Assembly (NCBI GenBank): GCA_017463325.1
Contig: JAFTPK010000006.1
Location: 61,548 to 125,547, forward strand
DNA from: Clostridia bacterium
GTDB lineage: Bacteria; Bacillota; Clostridia; Christensenellales; Borkfalkiaceae
Direction: 5' to 3'
DNA length: 64,000 bases
Part shown: positions 28,530 to 36,194 of the stretch, in pieces
Numbering within the stretch: the stretch's first letter is position 1
Layout: each line of letters begins with the position of its first letter
The notes under the pieces: generated by a model
What the model saw: the letters and a program-made list of their open reading frames with translations, nothing else
Databases searched by the model: none
What the model was told of the DNA's origin: nothing
Program-made: the position numbers and the translations under genes

Positions 28530-28645
28530 GGTACAAATTTCCTTTCTCTTGTATTTCATTTCCCCTAATCGCGTCTAATATAGTACACCCACTTCACCGA
28601 TTTGTCAAGCGAAAACAGTCGAATTTTGTAAAAAATTTCACAAAA

Positions 28646-29263
28646 TTATCTGATAAAATTCGTAAGTACCTTTTTTTCCTTTTGCGGCTCTACGCCCGCC
28701 GCTTTCCCTGCTTCAATACATTTAAGCAGCCACGCCATATTATTCCCGAGCACCCGCATGGTCTGGATCCCCTCGACGTCCTGTGCCGCTTCCTCTGCCG
28801 TATTGCCGTGAATTTCGTTCCAGTAGTTAGAGGACACCACGGGCATATTATTGATGGTGAAATACTTATTGAGCACGTCGAAAGTCGCACTCGCGCCCCC
28901 TCTTCTGCAACTTACTACGCAAGCCGCAGGCTTGTAGGCAAGCTTTCTCGAACTGCTGTAAAACAGTCTATCCATAAAGGAAACGAGGGCGCCGCCCGCC
29001 GACGCATAATGCACGGGCGAGCCGAACACGTATCCGTCTGCCAAGGCCGCCTTTTCCATAAACTCGTTCACCTGATCGTCGATTACGCATTTCCAAAGCT
29101 TACTGCACGCCCTGCAACCGCGACAGCCTTCGATGGCTTTACTGCCGAGCCATACGATCTCCGTGTCGATCCCGTTTGCGTTCAACGCCTTTTCCACTTC
29201 CGCAAGCGCCGTGTAAGTACAGCCCTTTTCGTGCGGGCTACCGTTGACTAATAAAACTTTCAT
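28646..29263 (-). CDS. Flavodoxin-fold NAD(P)H-dependent FMN reductase family protein
   Basis: A 205-residue flavoprotein of the NADPH-dependent FMN reductase/iron-sulfur flavoprotein type. It starts MKVLLVNGSPHEKGCTYTAL, with the phosphate-binding GSPxxxGxT motif, then CRGCRACSKLWKC, a cysteine cluster that may be structural or bind a cluster, and FGSPVHYASAGGALVSFMDR, the flavin-contact loop. Its substrate is unknown. The ATG at 29263 has an AGGAGA site. It is the last main gene of the run from 31505, 24 bases after the HNH gene. Confidence 0.85.
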   Translation of the reverse strand: MKVLLVNGSPHEKGCTYTALAEVEKALNANGIDTEIVWLGSKAIEGCRGCRACSKLWKCVIDDQVNEFMEKAALADGYVFGSPVHYASAGGALVSFMDRLFYSSSRKLAYKPAACVVSCRRGGASATFDVLNKYFTINNMPVVSSNYWNEIHGNTAEEAAQDVEGIQTMRVLGNNMAWLLKCIEAGKAAGVEPQKEKKVLTNFIR

Positions 29264-29287
29264 TTTTTTCTCTCCTTTTATTTGCAT

Positions 29288-29746
29288 TTAATAAAAAATT
29301 TTCACAAGCGGCGTAATCCCCCGCTCTTTCAACCAAGTTAAGTCGATCGACCAGTTCTCGATCTTATTTCGCCGCAAATACTCCTCGTTCGCTTTCCCAA
29401 GCGCCTCGTGGTACTCGCTTTGCGTACAGCCGTTGACCCTCATAAACTGCTCCATAGCCTCGTCGCCTCGGCCTACGGCGTACGTCCTACCGATATGGAC
29501 GACCTCGTGACAGCGCGAACAAAGCGCCACTACCCCTTCTAATTTTTGTACGGCGTTGTTTTCGTCGTAAGACCAACGCTCGTGCGCCTCCAACCTACCT
29601 TGCGCGCCACAAAAGTAGCATCGGTGCCCGTTCGCCGCATACGCGGTCTTACGCACCTTATCCCAGTCCTCGGGGGCAAGCGCGCTACGAAGATTTGCCC
29701 GCCAACAGCTCTCGGGTACCATTTCAAAACATAATTTCTCTTTCAT
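29288..29746 (-). CDS. HNH-nuclease-like zinc protein
   Basis: A 152-residue protein with a Cys4/HNH-like arrangement: CYFCG near residue 45, LEAHERWSYDE with the likely HNH histidine, and LCSRCHEVVHIGR with the C-terminal Cys-x2-Cys-His...His part. The arrangement matches small HNH endonucleases. The rest (residues 90-152) has no motif I recognise. The start at 29746 overlaps the mutY stop by four bases (ATGA), so it is coupled to a DNA-repair gene. Whether it cuts DNA is unknown. Confidence 0.7.
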   Translation of the reverse strand: MKEKLCFEMVPESCWRANLRSALAPEDWDKVRKTAYAANGHRCYFCGAQGRLEAHERWSYDENNAVQKLEGVVALCSRCHEVVHIGRTYAVGRGDEAMEQFMRVNGCTQSEYHEALGKANEEYLRRNKIENWSIDLTWLKERGITPLVKIFY

Positions 29747-30783
29747 GGCAACATTCTCACACATTGCTTAAAGGCTGTCGGTAAAGAAACCTCCCGTTCA
29801 AGCGCCTCTCCCGAAACCCATAGAAACGGCGCGTCGCTCACCTCGAACACAAGACATTCCATCTCCCATTTCACGTGGGTAAAAATATGAGTGAAACGCC
29901 CCTCTTTTTTCTTCGTGAACGCGGACACGCCCCACTCTTTTAAAATTTCCTCCGCACTTCTTCCCTCTTTTTGCGCGGTGGGAAAGCCGTACATACCTTT
30001 CAACAGTCCGCTCGTTCGTTTTTCCACGTACACCCCGCCGTTTTTAACAAGCAAAAAGACGAACAACTTTTCTTCCCGCTTTGCTTTTTTCTCGGGCAAC
30101 ACGGGAAATTCTCCCTGCCGCCCGCTTACCCTAACGCGGCAAACGGAAGAAAGCGGGCACACCTCGCAATCGGGCGAGGTCGGCTTACACACAAGCGCGC
30201 CAAGCTCCATTAAGCTTTGGGTAAAATCCGAGCATCTCTTCCCTTCTTCGGGATAAATTTCCCCAAGCTTTTCCTCCAAATACGCCCTATATTTCGGTTC
30301 GCTGATCACCGTCGGATTTTCCGTCAATCTGGAAAGTACTCGAAAGACGTTTCCGTCCACGGCAGGCGTCCGTTTTCCAAACGCGATCGACGCAATCGCC
30401 CCCGCCGTATACCCGCCGATCCCGGGCAGCTTTTCAAGTTCCTTCGGCTCACACGGAAACCCGCCCGACGCTACAACGAGCTTTGCCGCCTTTTGTAAAT
30501 TTCTTGCGCGAGAATAGTATCCAAGCCCCTCCCAGAGCTTTAACAGCTTTTCCTCGTCCACCGACGCAAGCGCTTCAACCGTAGGAAGCGCGCGCATAAA
30601 TCTGTCATAATACTCTTTCACCGCCTCCACGCGCGTTTGTTGCAACATAATTTCCGACACCCAAACACGGTACGGGTCGGAATTTTTGCGCCACGCAAGG
30701 TCGCGTTTTTCTTGATCATACCAAGCAAGCAGGGGGGCAGGTATGCGTTCATAGGGATAATCGTCCACACGGTATAACATCAT
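29743..30783 (-). CDS. mutY: A/G-specific adenine glycosylase MutY
   Basis: Removes adenine mispaired with 8-oxoguanine. The 346-residue protein has the catalytic Glu in MLQQTRVEAV, the helix-hairpin-helix KLPGIGGYTAGAIASI with the catalytic Asp in PAVDGNVFRV, the four-cysteine [4Fe-4S] loop CKPTSPDCEVCPLSSVC, and a C-terminal NUDIX-like domain (from about 230) that senses 8-oxoG. The ATG overlaps the stop of the upstream gene by one base (TAATG). Confidence 0.95.
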   Translation of the reverse strand: MMLYRVDDYPYERIPAPLLAWYDQEKRDLAWRKNSDPYRVWVSEIMLQQTRVEAVKEYYDRFMRALPTVEALASVDEEKLLKLWEGLGYYSRARNLQKAAKLVVASGGFPCEPKELEKLPGIGGYTAGAIASIAFGKRTPAVDGNVFRVLSRLTENPTVISEPKYRAYLEEKLGEIYPEEGKRCSDFTQSLMELGALVCKPTSPDCEVCPLSSVCRVRVSGRQGEFPVLPEKKAKREEKLFVFLLVKNGGVYVEKRTSGLLKGMYGFPTAQKEGRSAEEILKEWGVSAFTKKKEGRFTHIFTHVKWEMECLVFEVSDAPFLWVSGEALEREVSLPTAFKQCVRMLP

Positions 30784-31505
30784 TATTCGATCCCGTTGAA
30801 AAACGCAATGCTTTCCGAAACGCTCGGCAAAGAGGGGTAAGAAACGGTTTTAGGCAAGGACATAGAGGTATCGAGATTGACGTAGGTCAAATCGGCAGTT
30901 CCCTCTGCGTCCGTCGTCACGAGGCAGTTCCCTACGCCGACGAACCCGCCGGGGTACCCGCCGAACACGCTCTTTTGCAGTTCTACCCCCGAAATAATTT
31001 CAATACCCGTCGTTCCCACCGTATCGAGGAAAGGGCGATAGCTCACGAGGGCGGTGTCCCCTTCCGTCAGCGTTTCTATGCCGTCGAGCACGACGAACAG
31101 CTTGGGCGCAGGCGTACCCTCCCCACGCGTCCGCACAAGCCCTTGCAGACAGTCAAGCACCTGCTTTAAATCCTCGCCGCCGCGGATAAAAGGCACGGTG
31201 ACGTCCGCATTTTTTAAATTCATCAGCTCGCCGTAAGTAAGAAAGGGGGATACGATCAAAAACGCCGCCTCCCCACGCTCGTAAAGACAAGCAAGGGAGA
31301 GCACCAAGCGTTTGATAAATTCCGTTTTATACGCTCCGCTGACGCAGGTATGGTGATAGCGTTCTATCTTATTTTCCCTGTGCGAAACCGCCACGCCGCC
31401 GAACGAATCCACCCCCAGCGGAATCCCCGCGCGAAGTCTTTCAAATTCCGCGGGATTGTTTTTGGATATTCCCGAAAGGGTTTCTATCAATTCCTCCGTT
31501 CTCAT
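30783..31505 (-). CDS. Degenerate FtsK/SpoIIIE-like ATPase domain protein (uncharacterised)
   Basis: I do not recognise a named family with certainty. The 240-residue protein is laid out like the FtsK/SpoIIIE motor: IPLGVDSFGGVAV, then a P-loop-like CVSGAYKTEF (54-63), a helix and strand ending FLIVSP, and KLFVVLDGIETL as a Walker B-like strand (about 135-146). The P-loop is shortened to GAYKT rather than GxxxxGKS/T, so ATP hydrolysis is doubtful. It has its own promoter and overlaps mutY by one base. The comparison is by eye and needs a profile search. Confidence 0.45.
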   Translation of the reverse strand: MRTEELIETLSGISKNNPAEFERLRAGIPLGVDSFGGVAVSHRENKIERYHHTCVSGAYKTEFIKRLVLSLACLYERGEAAFLIVSPFLTYGELMNLKNADVTVPFIRGGEDLKQVLDCLQGLVRTRGEGTPAPKLFVVLDGIETLTEGDTALVSYRPFLDTVGTTGIEIISGVELQKSVFGGYPGGFVGVGNCLVTTDAEGTADLTYVNLDTSMSLPKTVSYPSLPSVSESIAFFNGIE

Positions 31506-31534
31506 AACCGTTTACCTCGTTTTTTCTTTCTATC

Positions 31535-31563
31535 AGTATACCATGTCCACAACGATTTGTCAA
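31535..31563 (-). promoter_or_regulatory. Promoter for the FtsK-like/mutY operon
   Basis: Minus-strand TTGACA (31563-31558), 17-base spacer, TATACT (31540-31535), about 30 bases before the ATG at 31505. Confidence 0.8.
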
Positions 31564-31567
31564 GCAT

Positions 31568-31593
31568 AACGGCGTAACCGAAGTTACGCCGTT
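31568..31593 (-). terminator. UUCG-capped hairpin after the HtrA-like gene
   Basis: Minus-strand stem AACGGCGTAAC-TTCG-GTTACGCCGTT follows the stop codon at 31598. The stem is perfect and the loop a stable UUCG, but the T-run is missing, so termination may be inefficient. Confidence 0.55.
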
Positions 31594-31597
31594 GCAT

Positions 31598-32947
31598 TTA
31601 CTTATATAATGTGAAATAACTTTCTTTGTCAAATTTGATCTCCACTTCTTTTTCCGTGCCGTCACGCTCGATCGTCAGCTTGATGGTATCGTTTAAACGC
31701 ACCTGTAATAAGAGGTCAATCAAATAAAACCGCCGCGAAAGCTCCGTCGTTACACCGTCGATCGTCGCGTTTTTAAGAATATCGCCCGCTTTCAACTGCC
31801 CGTACGCCGCCGAACCTACCGTCGGCGTCTCGTAAACCGTCAGCTCCTCCACGACAACAATTTCGCCGTCTTGACCAAATTGCAAGCTCGTATCCGTTGT
31901 CGCTACGGTGATGCCAAGCATTGCCCGTTTCACCGCACCGCCGTTTTCAAAGGCGTTTTGCATGACGTATTTCACTTGCGTGATCGGAAGAGCATACGCC
32001 ACGTTGTCAACGTCCGTTTCCGTACTTTTCGCGTTGGTGATGCCGATCAGCTTTCCCTCGGCGTTAAAGAGCGCACCGCCCGAATTGCCGGGGTTGATCG
32101 CCGCGTCCGTTCGCATTACGCGGTATTCCACCGTACGCAACCCGTCGCTCGATTCCATTTCGATATACTCCGAATCTACGGAAAGTACGCCGCTCGTCAC
32201 CGAAATTCCGTCGCCGCCGGGGTTCCCGATTACGAACACCTTTTCTCCAAGTGCCGCCGTATTCGAGTCACCAAACTCAGCTGCCGTCGCGATACTGCCC
32301 TTTAATTCCATGCTATCCTCTACGCGCAAAATGGCGATATCGTAGTCCATAGACCCTGCCACGAACGTCGATTCAATAGCGTCAGCGCCAAGCGCGCCGT
32401 ACATATATAAATAGATTGCGTTTGAAATTCCCGTTTTGGTATTGCTTTCGCTGTCATAAACGACGTGATAGTTGGTAACGACGTACGCGTCGCCCTCCGT
32501 TCTGTCAAACTGCACGATCACGCCGCTACCCGCCGCCGAGTACTGCACCGTTTCCGTACGGCTACCGCCGAAAATGCTGCCGCCCTTCACCGTCTTTTCA
32601 AAGTTGGCAACCACGCTAACCACCGAAGTAATATTTTGCGCAATTTGTTTGACGTCGTTGTCCTCTTGCACGTCAACGGAAAGGTATTCTTTGAGAAATT
32701 CGAGGAAAGTCCCCTCATAGCCGTACTTCACAGCCGAATTGTAAACGTCCTCAATATCAAGATCTTTTCCGTCTTTTCCGTCCACGCCCTCCAAGCTTTT
32801 CAGCCATTCGGCAAGCGTGCCTTGATACCCGTTCTCCACGGCAATATCGTAGGCGTTGTTTCCGCTCGTAACGTTGCAAGCAGAAAACGCGAACACTGAA
32901 AGCGCGGCAAGCGTCGCCGCGATTGTCATTCCGATCTTCTTTTTCAT
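31598..32947 (-). CDS. HtrA/DegP-like trypsin-fold serine protease, lipoprotein
   Basis: A surface-anchored quality-control protease. The 449-residue protein begins with a lipoprotein signal peptide (lipobox FSAC, Cys24). Two copies of an AVxxGYxGTxxEWL-like motif follow (about 32-54 and 67-89), linked by a GKDGKD collagen-like spacer. The trypsin fold has all three catalytic residues: His in TNYHVVY, Asp in DYDIAILR and Ser in NPGNSGGAL. A single PDZ domain ends the protein. A -10 box (TATAAT, 32987-32982) lies about 40 bases upstream, with no good -35. The N-terminal repeats are unusual for HtrA; similar motifs occur in phage tail-fibre and surface proteins. Confidence 0.88.
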   Translation of the reverse strand: MKKKIGMTIAATLAALSVFAFSACNVTSGNNAYDIAVENGYQGTLAEWLKSLEGVDGKDGKDLDIEDVYNSAVKYGYEGTFLEFLKEYLSVDVQEDNDVKQIAQNITSVVSVVANFEKTVKGGSIFGGSRTETVQYSAAGSGVIVQFDRTEGDAYVVTNYHVVYDSESNTKTGISNAIYLYMYGALGADAIESTFVAGSMDYDIAILRVEDSMELKGSIATAAEFGDSNTAALGEKVFVIGNPGGDGISVTSGVLSVDSEYIEMESSDGLRTVEYRVMRTDAAINPGNSGGALFNAEGKLIGITNAKSTETDVDNVAYALPITQVKYVMQNAFENGGAVKRAMLGITVATTDTSLQFGQDGEIVVVEELTVYETPTVGSAAYGQLKAGDILKNATIDGVTTELSRRFYLIDLLLQVRLNDTIKLTIERDGTEKEVEIKFDKESYFTLYK

Positions 32948-33043
32948 AAAAAAGTCCTTCTTTTTTCTTATCAGTACCTATATTATACGCTCTTTATTTG
33001 TTTATAATTTTAATATTCCTTGAAAATCGTGTGATAATTTTCC

Positions 33044-33628
33044 TCAAATTACTTCCAACTCGTCCAAAGCCAAGGAAAAAGAGGGAATAAATTTCTCAAA
33101 AAAGTATTCCACTTCGGGCATATTGCGGGAATGAAGATCCTTTTCAATGCTCTTTTTCGCTTTCGCAAACTCTTTATTGCCGCTGCGAAGCTCTTCGAGG
33201 CACTTGATATACGCCGAAAACCGATCCGCCGCCTTTACAAGCTGATATTCCTCGCTCTCCTCGTCCGCAAGTACGAAAGGAGCAATTTCCTCTTTTAATT
33301 CCTCCGGCAGGGTCTGCGTCAGCTTTTCCGCCGCCCCACGCTCCAACTCCTTATATGCGCCGTGAATACTGTGATTATAATACTTGACGGGCGTAGGCAG
33401 ATCCCCCGTGATCACCTCGCTCGTTTCGTGATACATAGCGTACAGCACCGTTTTTTCCACGCTCACCGAGCCGCCGAAAATTTTATTGCGAATGACGGCG
33501 AGCGCGTGTGCAATCATAGCCACCCCTTGCGACTGTTCCATAATATTTTCTTCGCGTTGACTGCGCATAAGCTGCCAACGCTTGATATATTTCATTCTGT
33601 CCATATACGCGTAAAAATCGTAACGCAT
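33044..33628 (-). CDS. YfbR-like HD-domain 5'-nucleotidase with altered metal residues
   Basis: Resembles 5'-deoxynucleotidase YfbR (FYAYMDRMKYIKRWQLMRS and GDLPTPVKYYN are close to family hallmarks). It has 194 residues, the family length. By comparison with the E. coli enzyme, the first metal-binding His is replaced: EHS reads EQS (Gln32), and the central HD reads H67-E68. The last metal Asp is kept (about D135 in KAADRFSAYIK). The enzyme may therefore bind metal poorly or act on a different substrate. The start at 33628 has a purine-rich site. Confidence 0.8.
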   Translation of the reverse strand: MRYDFYAYMDRMKYIKRWQLMRSQREENIMEQSQGVAMIAHALAVIRNKIFGGSVSVEKTVLYAMYHETSEVITGDLPTPVKYYNHSIHGAYKELERGAAEKLTQTLPEELKEEIAPFVLADEESEEYQLVKAADRFSAYIKCLEELRSGNKEFAKAKKSIEKDLHSRNMPEVEYFFEKFIPSFSLALDELEVI

Positions 33629-33658
33629 GAAAATTTTCCCCTTTTTACTGATTTTTTC

Positions 33659-33687
33659 TTGACAAACCGAATAGGATAGAGTATAAT
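33659..33687 (+). promoter_or_regulatory. Promoter for the TPP-controlled thiT gene
   Basis: TTGACA (33659-33664), 17-base spacer, TATAAT (33682-33687), immediately upstream of the riboswitch. Confidence 0.85.
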
Positions 33688-33710
33688 AAATTCACAAAAT
33701 TTAATTATTC

Positions 33711-33785
33711 CGTCGTGGGTGCTATACTATAAAGGCTGAGATTATACCACTTGAATCGGCAAGGTAATACTTGAGCGAAAGACGC
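33711..33785 (+). ncRNA. TPP (THI-box) riboswitch aptamer
   Basis: The 5' strand CGTCGTGGGTGC, the near-invariant GGCTGAGA, the loop leading into CTTGAA, and the GGTAATAC...GACG 3' half fit the thiamine pyrophosphate aptamer. The gene behind it is a thiamine transporter. The linker between the two conserved halves is short and diverged from the textbook CTGATCTGG form. Confidence 0.88.
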
Positions 33786-33825
33786 AAGCAAAAACGGTTG
33801 ATTGCCGTTATTTGCTTATTTACAC

Positions 33826-33858
33826 CCACTTTTTTCTCGGAAAAAAGTGGATTTTTTT
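33826..33858 (+). terminator. Intrinsic terminator of the TPP riboswitch
   Basis: Stem CCACTTTTTTC-TCG-GAAAAAAGTGG followed by ATTTTTTT. Its left arm and the bases before it (CACCCAC, 33823-33829) are an exact complement of GTGGGTG (33715-33721) in the aptamer's 5' strand. Ligand binding would keep the aptamer closed and free the terminator; without ligand the two segments can pair and prevent termination. Confidence 0.8.
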
Positions 33859-33879
33859 ACGACGGAAAGGAGGTATTTT

Positions 33880-34566
33880 ATGTTTCTTTCTTCCCTACTC
33901 GCCGTGTCTGACGCGGCGACAAAAACGGTTACGATCATTTCCATCGTCGCCGTAGCCGTGCTTTTCGTCGTGATCGCCCTCATCTGCATCAAGGGCAAAA
34001 AAGACTACGACGCGAAACGGATCGCGTTCGCGGGGCTAACCGTCGGGCTTTCTTTCGCCCTGTCGTACGTGAAGTTTTCCCCCGTCACGAGCGGCGGCTC
34101 CGTCACCCTCGCGTCCATGGTGCCTTTGCTCGTCTACGCCTATTTCTACGGGCTTGCGGACGGGCTTTTGGCTGGCACGATCTTCGGGCTTTTGAATTTT
34201 ATTTCCGGTCCGTGGATTTTAACGCCTATGACCTTTTTCCTTGACTATCCTCTCGCCTACGCCTCGATCGGCTTAATGGGGCTTGCGAAAAAATTCGGAA
34301 AAAACACCGTTTTGCAGATAGCGTTGGGCACTTTTCTCGTTTACGCCGTCCGCTTTCTGTTCCACTTCGCTTCGGGCGCTATTTACTTTTTGGAAAACTC
34401 TATTTGGGTGGAATTCCCCGACTGGGCTTTGAGCGGACCGTTTATCTACTCTTTCATTTATCAATGTCTGTATCTGCCCTTCGATATGCTTATCTCTCTT
34501 GCGGTCTTGACCGTCCTTGCAAAAACGCGAGTGCTCGAACGGCTGCAAAACTTTATGAAAAAATAA
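33880..34566 (+). CDS. thiT: Thiamine ECF transporter substrate-binding subunit ThiT
   Basis: S-component of an energy-coupling-factor transporter that captures thiamine; the EcfA/A'/T module is shared and not in this window. The 228-residue protein begins with one extra helix (VTIISIVAVAVLFVVIAL) before the six-helix ThiT core. The core has the SVTLASMVPLLVYAYFYG motif, DGLLAGTIFGLLNFI, and the helix 5-6 region with VRFLFHFASGAIYF, typical of thiamine binding. An AGGAGG site precedes the ATG at 33880. The TPP riboswitch directly upstream confirms the role. Confidence 0.92.
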   Translation: MFLSSLLAVSDAATKTVTIISIVAVAVLFVVIALICIKGKKDYDAKRIAFAGLTVGLSFALSYVKFSPVTSGGSVTLASMVPLLVYAYFYGLADGLLAGTIFGLLNFISGPWILTPMTFFLDYPLAYASIGLMGLAKKFGKNTVLQIALGTFLVYAVRFLFHFASGAIYFLENSIWVEFPDWALSGPFIYSFIYQCLYLPFDMLISLAVLTVLAKTRVLERLQNFMKK

Positions 34567-34593
34567 CCTTTTTCCTCTACACTCTTTCCCCTG

Positions 34594-34619
34594 CGCCTTT
34601 TGCGCGGGGGATTTTTAAT
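34594..34619. terminator. Terminator between thiT and rimM
   Basis: Stem CCCCTGCGC/GCGCGGGGG with one G-T pair and a T-run on the plus strand. It ends thiT and lies at the convergent stop of rimM. Confidence 0.8.
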
Positions 34620-35115
34620 AGACGGCTACTTCGTCGAATTTCTTTTTGTTTACGACAAGCTTCCCGCCCGCAAGATCGACTTTTACAACGACGCCGTTCA
34701 CAGCGGGGAATAAAATTTCCTTTCCGTTTTTTTCAAGGGTGTAAATATCCGAGGACAAATTGACGATATTTTTCAAAACGCCAAGCACCTCGCCCTCCTC
34801 GCTTACGCAAGTAAGACCAAGCATATCCACGATATAGTACTGTCCCTCTTCTAAGGTAGGCGCGTCCTCCCGTTCCCCTTCCAGTTTTTTGCCGCGCAAA
34901 AGCTCTGCCGCGTTACGATCGGGCACGCCGCGAAGCCCCAAATAGGCCGCGCCGTTTCCGTCCACGCGAAAGGAAAGAATTTTATATGCCACACCGTCGA
35001 TATACACGTTCCCAAACGCTTTCACGTCCTCGGGGGAGTCCGTGTACGTTTTCACCTTGATCTCTCCGCGGATCCCCTGCGGTTTCAAAACCTCACCGAT
35101 CACAAGTCGTTCCAT
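34615..35115 (-). CDS. rimM: 16S rRNA processing protein RimM
   Basis: Ribosome assembly factor that binds S19 and helps mature the 30S head. The protein has 166 residues, with the N-terminal RimM beta-barrel (LVIGEVLKPQGIRGEIKVKTYTD) and a C-terminal PRC-barrel (GQYYIVDMLGLTC..EEGEVLGVLKNI). It ends the rpsP-khpA-rimM run. In most Bacillota trmD and rplS follow, but here a terminator and a convergent gene follow instead. Confidence 0.96.
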   Translation of the reverse strand: MERLVIGEVLKPQGIRGEIKVKTYTDSPEDVKAFGNVYIDGVAYKILSFRVDGNGAAYLGLRGVPDRNAAELLRGKKLEGEREDAPTLEEGQYYIVDMLGLTCVSEEGEVLGVLKNIVNLSSDIYTLEKNGKEILFPAVNGVVVKVDLAGGKLVVNKKKFDEVAVY

Positions 35116-35174
35116 TACACACTCTCCATGGTCAAAAAAAGGCTTTCAAGCAAAGAAAGCCTTTTCATTCAGCC

Positions 35175-35438
35175 TTATTCGGCGTCCGAGTCTACGACGT
35201 CGCCACCCTTTTCGCGGATTTCAACAACGTATCTCTTGCTGTTTCTAGGCGTTGCGGCGTGCACGAGCGTCCGCATTGCTTTCGCAATTTTGCCCTGTTT
35301 CCCGATTACCTTTCCCATATCGGACGAGGGGAGAGTGACCGTCACTTCGATCACACGCTCCTTTTCTTTTACGTCGTATTCGATATTTTCTTTATCCTCG
35401 GCAAACTGATTGACGATATATTTGATCAAATCCAACAT
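35175..35438 (-). CDS. khpA: KH-domain RNA-binding protein KhpA
   Basis: Small RNA-binding protein (87 residues) of the KhpA/YlqC family, which pairs with KhpB in Gram-positives and affects cell length. A single KH domain carries the GxxG loop as GKVIGKQGKIAKAMRTL. The ends are charged and acidic. Located between rpsP and rimM, its standard position. The start at 35438 is followed by LDLIKYIVNQFAEDKE, as in relatives. Confidence 0.93.
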   Translation of the reverse strand: MLDLIKYIVNQFAEDKENIEYDVKEKERVIEVTVTLPSSDMGKVIGKQGKIAKAMRTLVHAATPRNSKRYVVEIREKGGDVVDSDAE

Positions 35439-35459
35439 AACGGCTTTTCTCCGAAAAAA

Positions 35460-35753
35460 TTATTTGCTGGACTTTTTCGCTTTCGTCTTTGCAGGGCTGA
35501 GCTTGCTGCTCTTTTCCATTGCGCCCGCATTCACAAGCAGGTTCTTCACCGTTTCGGTGGGCTGAGCACCCTTTGCGATCCAAGCCTTTGCAAGCTCTAC
35601 GTCAATGGAAACCTCTACGGGGTTTGCAGCGGGTGCATAGTGGCCGATACATTCAATGTATTCGCCGTGCATTGCCTTTCTGCTATCCGCAACTACAACA
35701 CGATAGATAGGGTTCTTCTTGTCGCCCATTCTGAAAAGTCTCATTTTTACCAT
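35460..35753 (-). CDS. rpsP: 30S ribosomal protein S16
   Basis: S16 is an early-assembly protein of the 30S subunit. The 97-residue protein starts MVKMRLFRMGDKKNPIYRVV, contains DSRKAMHGEYIECIGHY and ends in a Lys-rich tail. A strong GGAGG site precedes the ATG, in the same context (GGAGGTATGAATTATG) as upstream of rpsB. The 114-bp repeats separate it from ffh, so its transcription may be split from ylxM-ffh. Confidence 0.97.
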   Translation of the reverse strand: MVKMRLFRMGDKKNPIYRVVVADSRKAMHGEYIECIGHYAPAANPVEVSIDVELAKAWIAKGAQPTETVKNLLVNAGAMEKSSKLSPAKTKAKKSSK

Positions 35754-35827
35754 AATTCATACCTCCAAAGTATCTTTAAATATTTTTTTCTTTATTTTCA
35801 ATCGGCTTTCGCCGTTGATTTTTAGTT

Positions 35828-36180
35828 CATTGCGCCGCAAATCTAAAACGGTTTAGACGCAAGCAAGGCAAGGAGAGCGCGGCTTTTTCGCAGAGAGTGT
35901 ACTTGGCGTACACGACCAAGAAAAACGCAAGCTCGACGCCGCATTGCGCCGCAAATCCAAAACGGTTTAGACGCAAGCAAGGCAAGGAGAGCGAGGCTTT
36001 CTCGCAGAGAGTGTACTTGGCGTACACGACCAAGAAAAACGTAAGCTCGACGCCGCATTGCGCCGCGTATCCAAAACGGTTTAGACGCAAGCAAGGCAAG
36101 GAGAGCGAGGCTTTTTCGCAGAGAGTGTACTTAGCGTACACGACCAAGAAAAAGGCAAGCTCGACGCCGCATTACGCCGC
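35828..36180. repeat. Three tandem 114-bp repeats plus a partial fourth between rpsP and ffh
   Basis: Units begin at 35828, 35942 and 36056 with CATTGCGCCGC; a fourth start (CATTACGCCGC) is at 36170. The spacing is exactly 114 bases each time. Units differ at only a few positions. Each contains GTTTAGACGCAAGCAAGG, a GCGA...TCGC pair and a GTGTAC-N5-GTACAC hairpin. Because 114 is divisible by three, several frames stay open on both strands, but there is no ribosome binding site, so I do not call a gene. The unit looks like a dispersed intergenic element that expanded in place; no other copy is evident in this window. Confidence 0.9.
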
Positions 36181-36194
36181 GTATAAATCGTTTT

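Noticed and set aside
35827..36147. Open frames through the 114-bp repeats, encoding a 38-residue repeat (VVYAKYTLCEKA...)
   Set aside because: The unit is divisible by three, so open frames appear in several phases on both strands. No ribosome binding site or promoter favours any of them.
35828..36180. CRISPR-like array
   Set aside because: Repeats are directly adjacent, 114 bp long and without unique spacers; no cas genes nearby.
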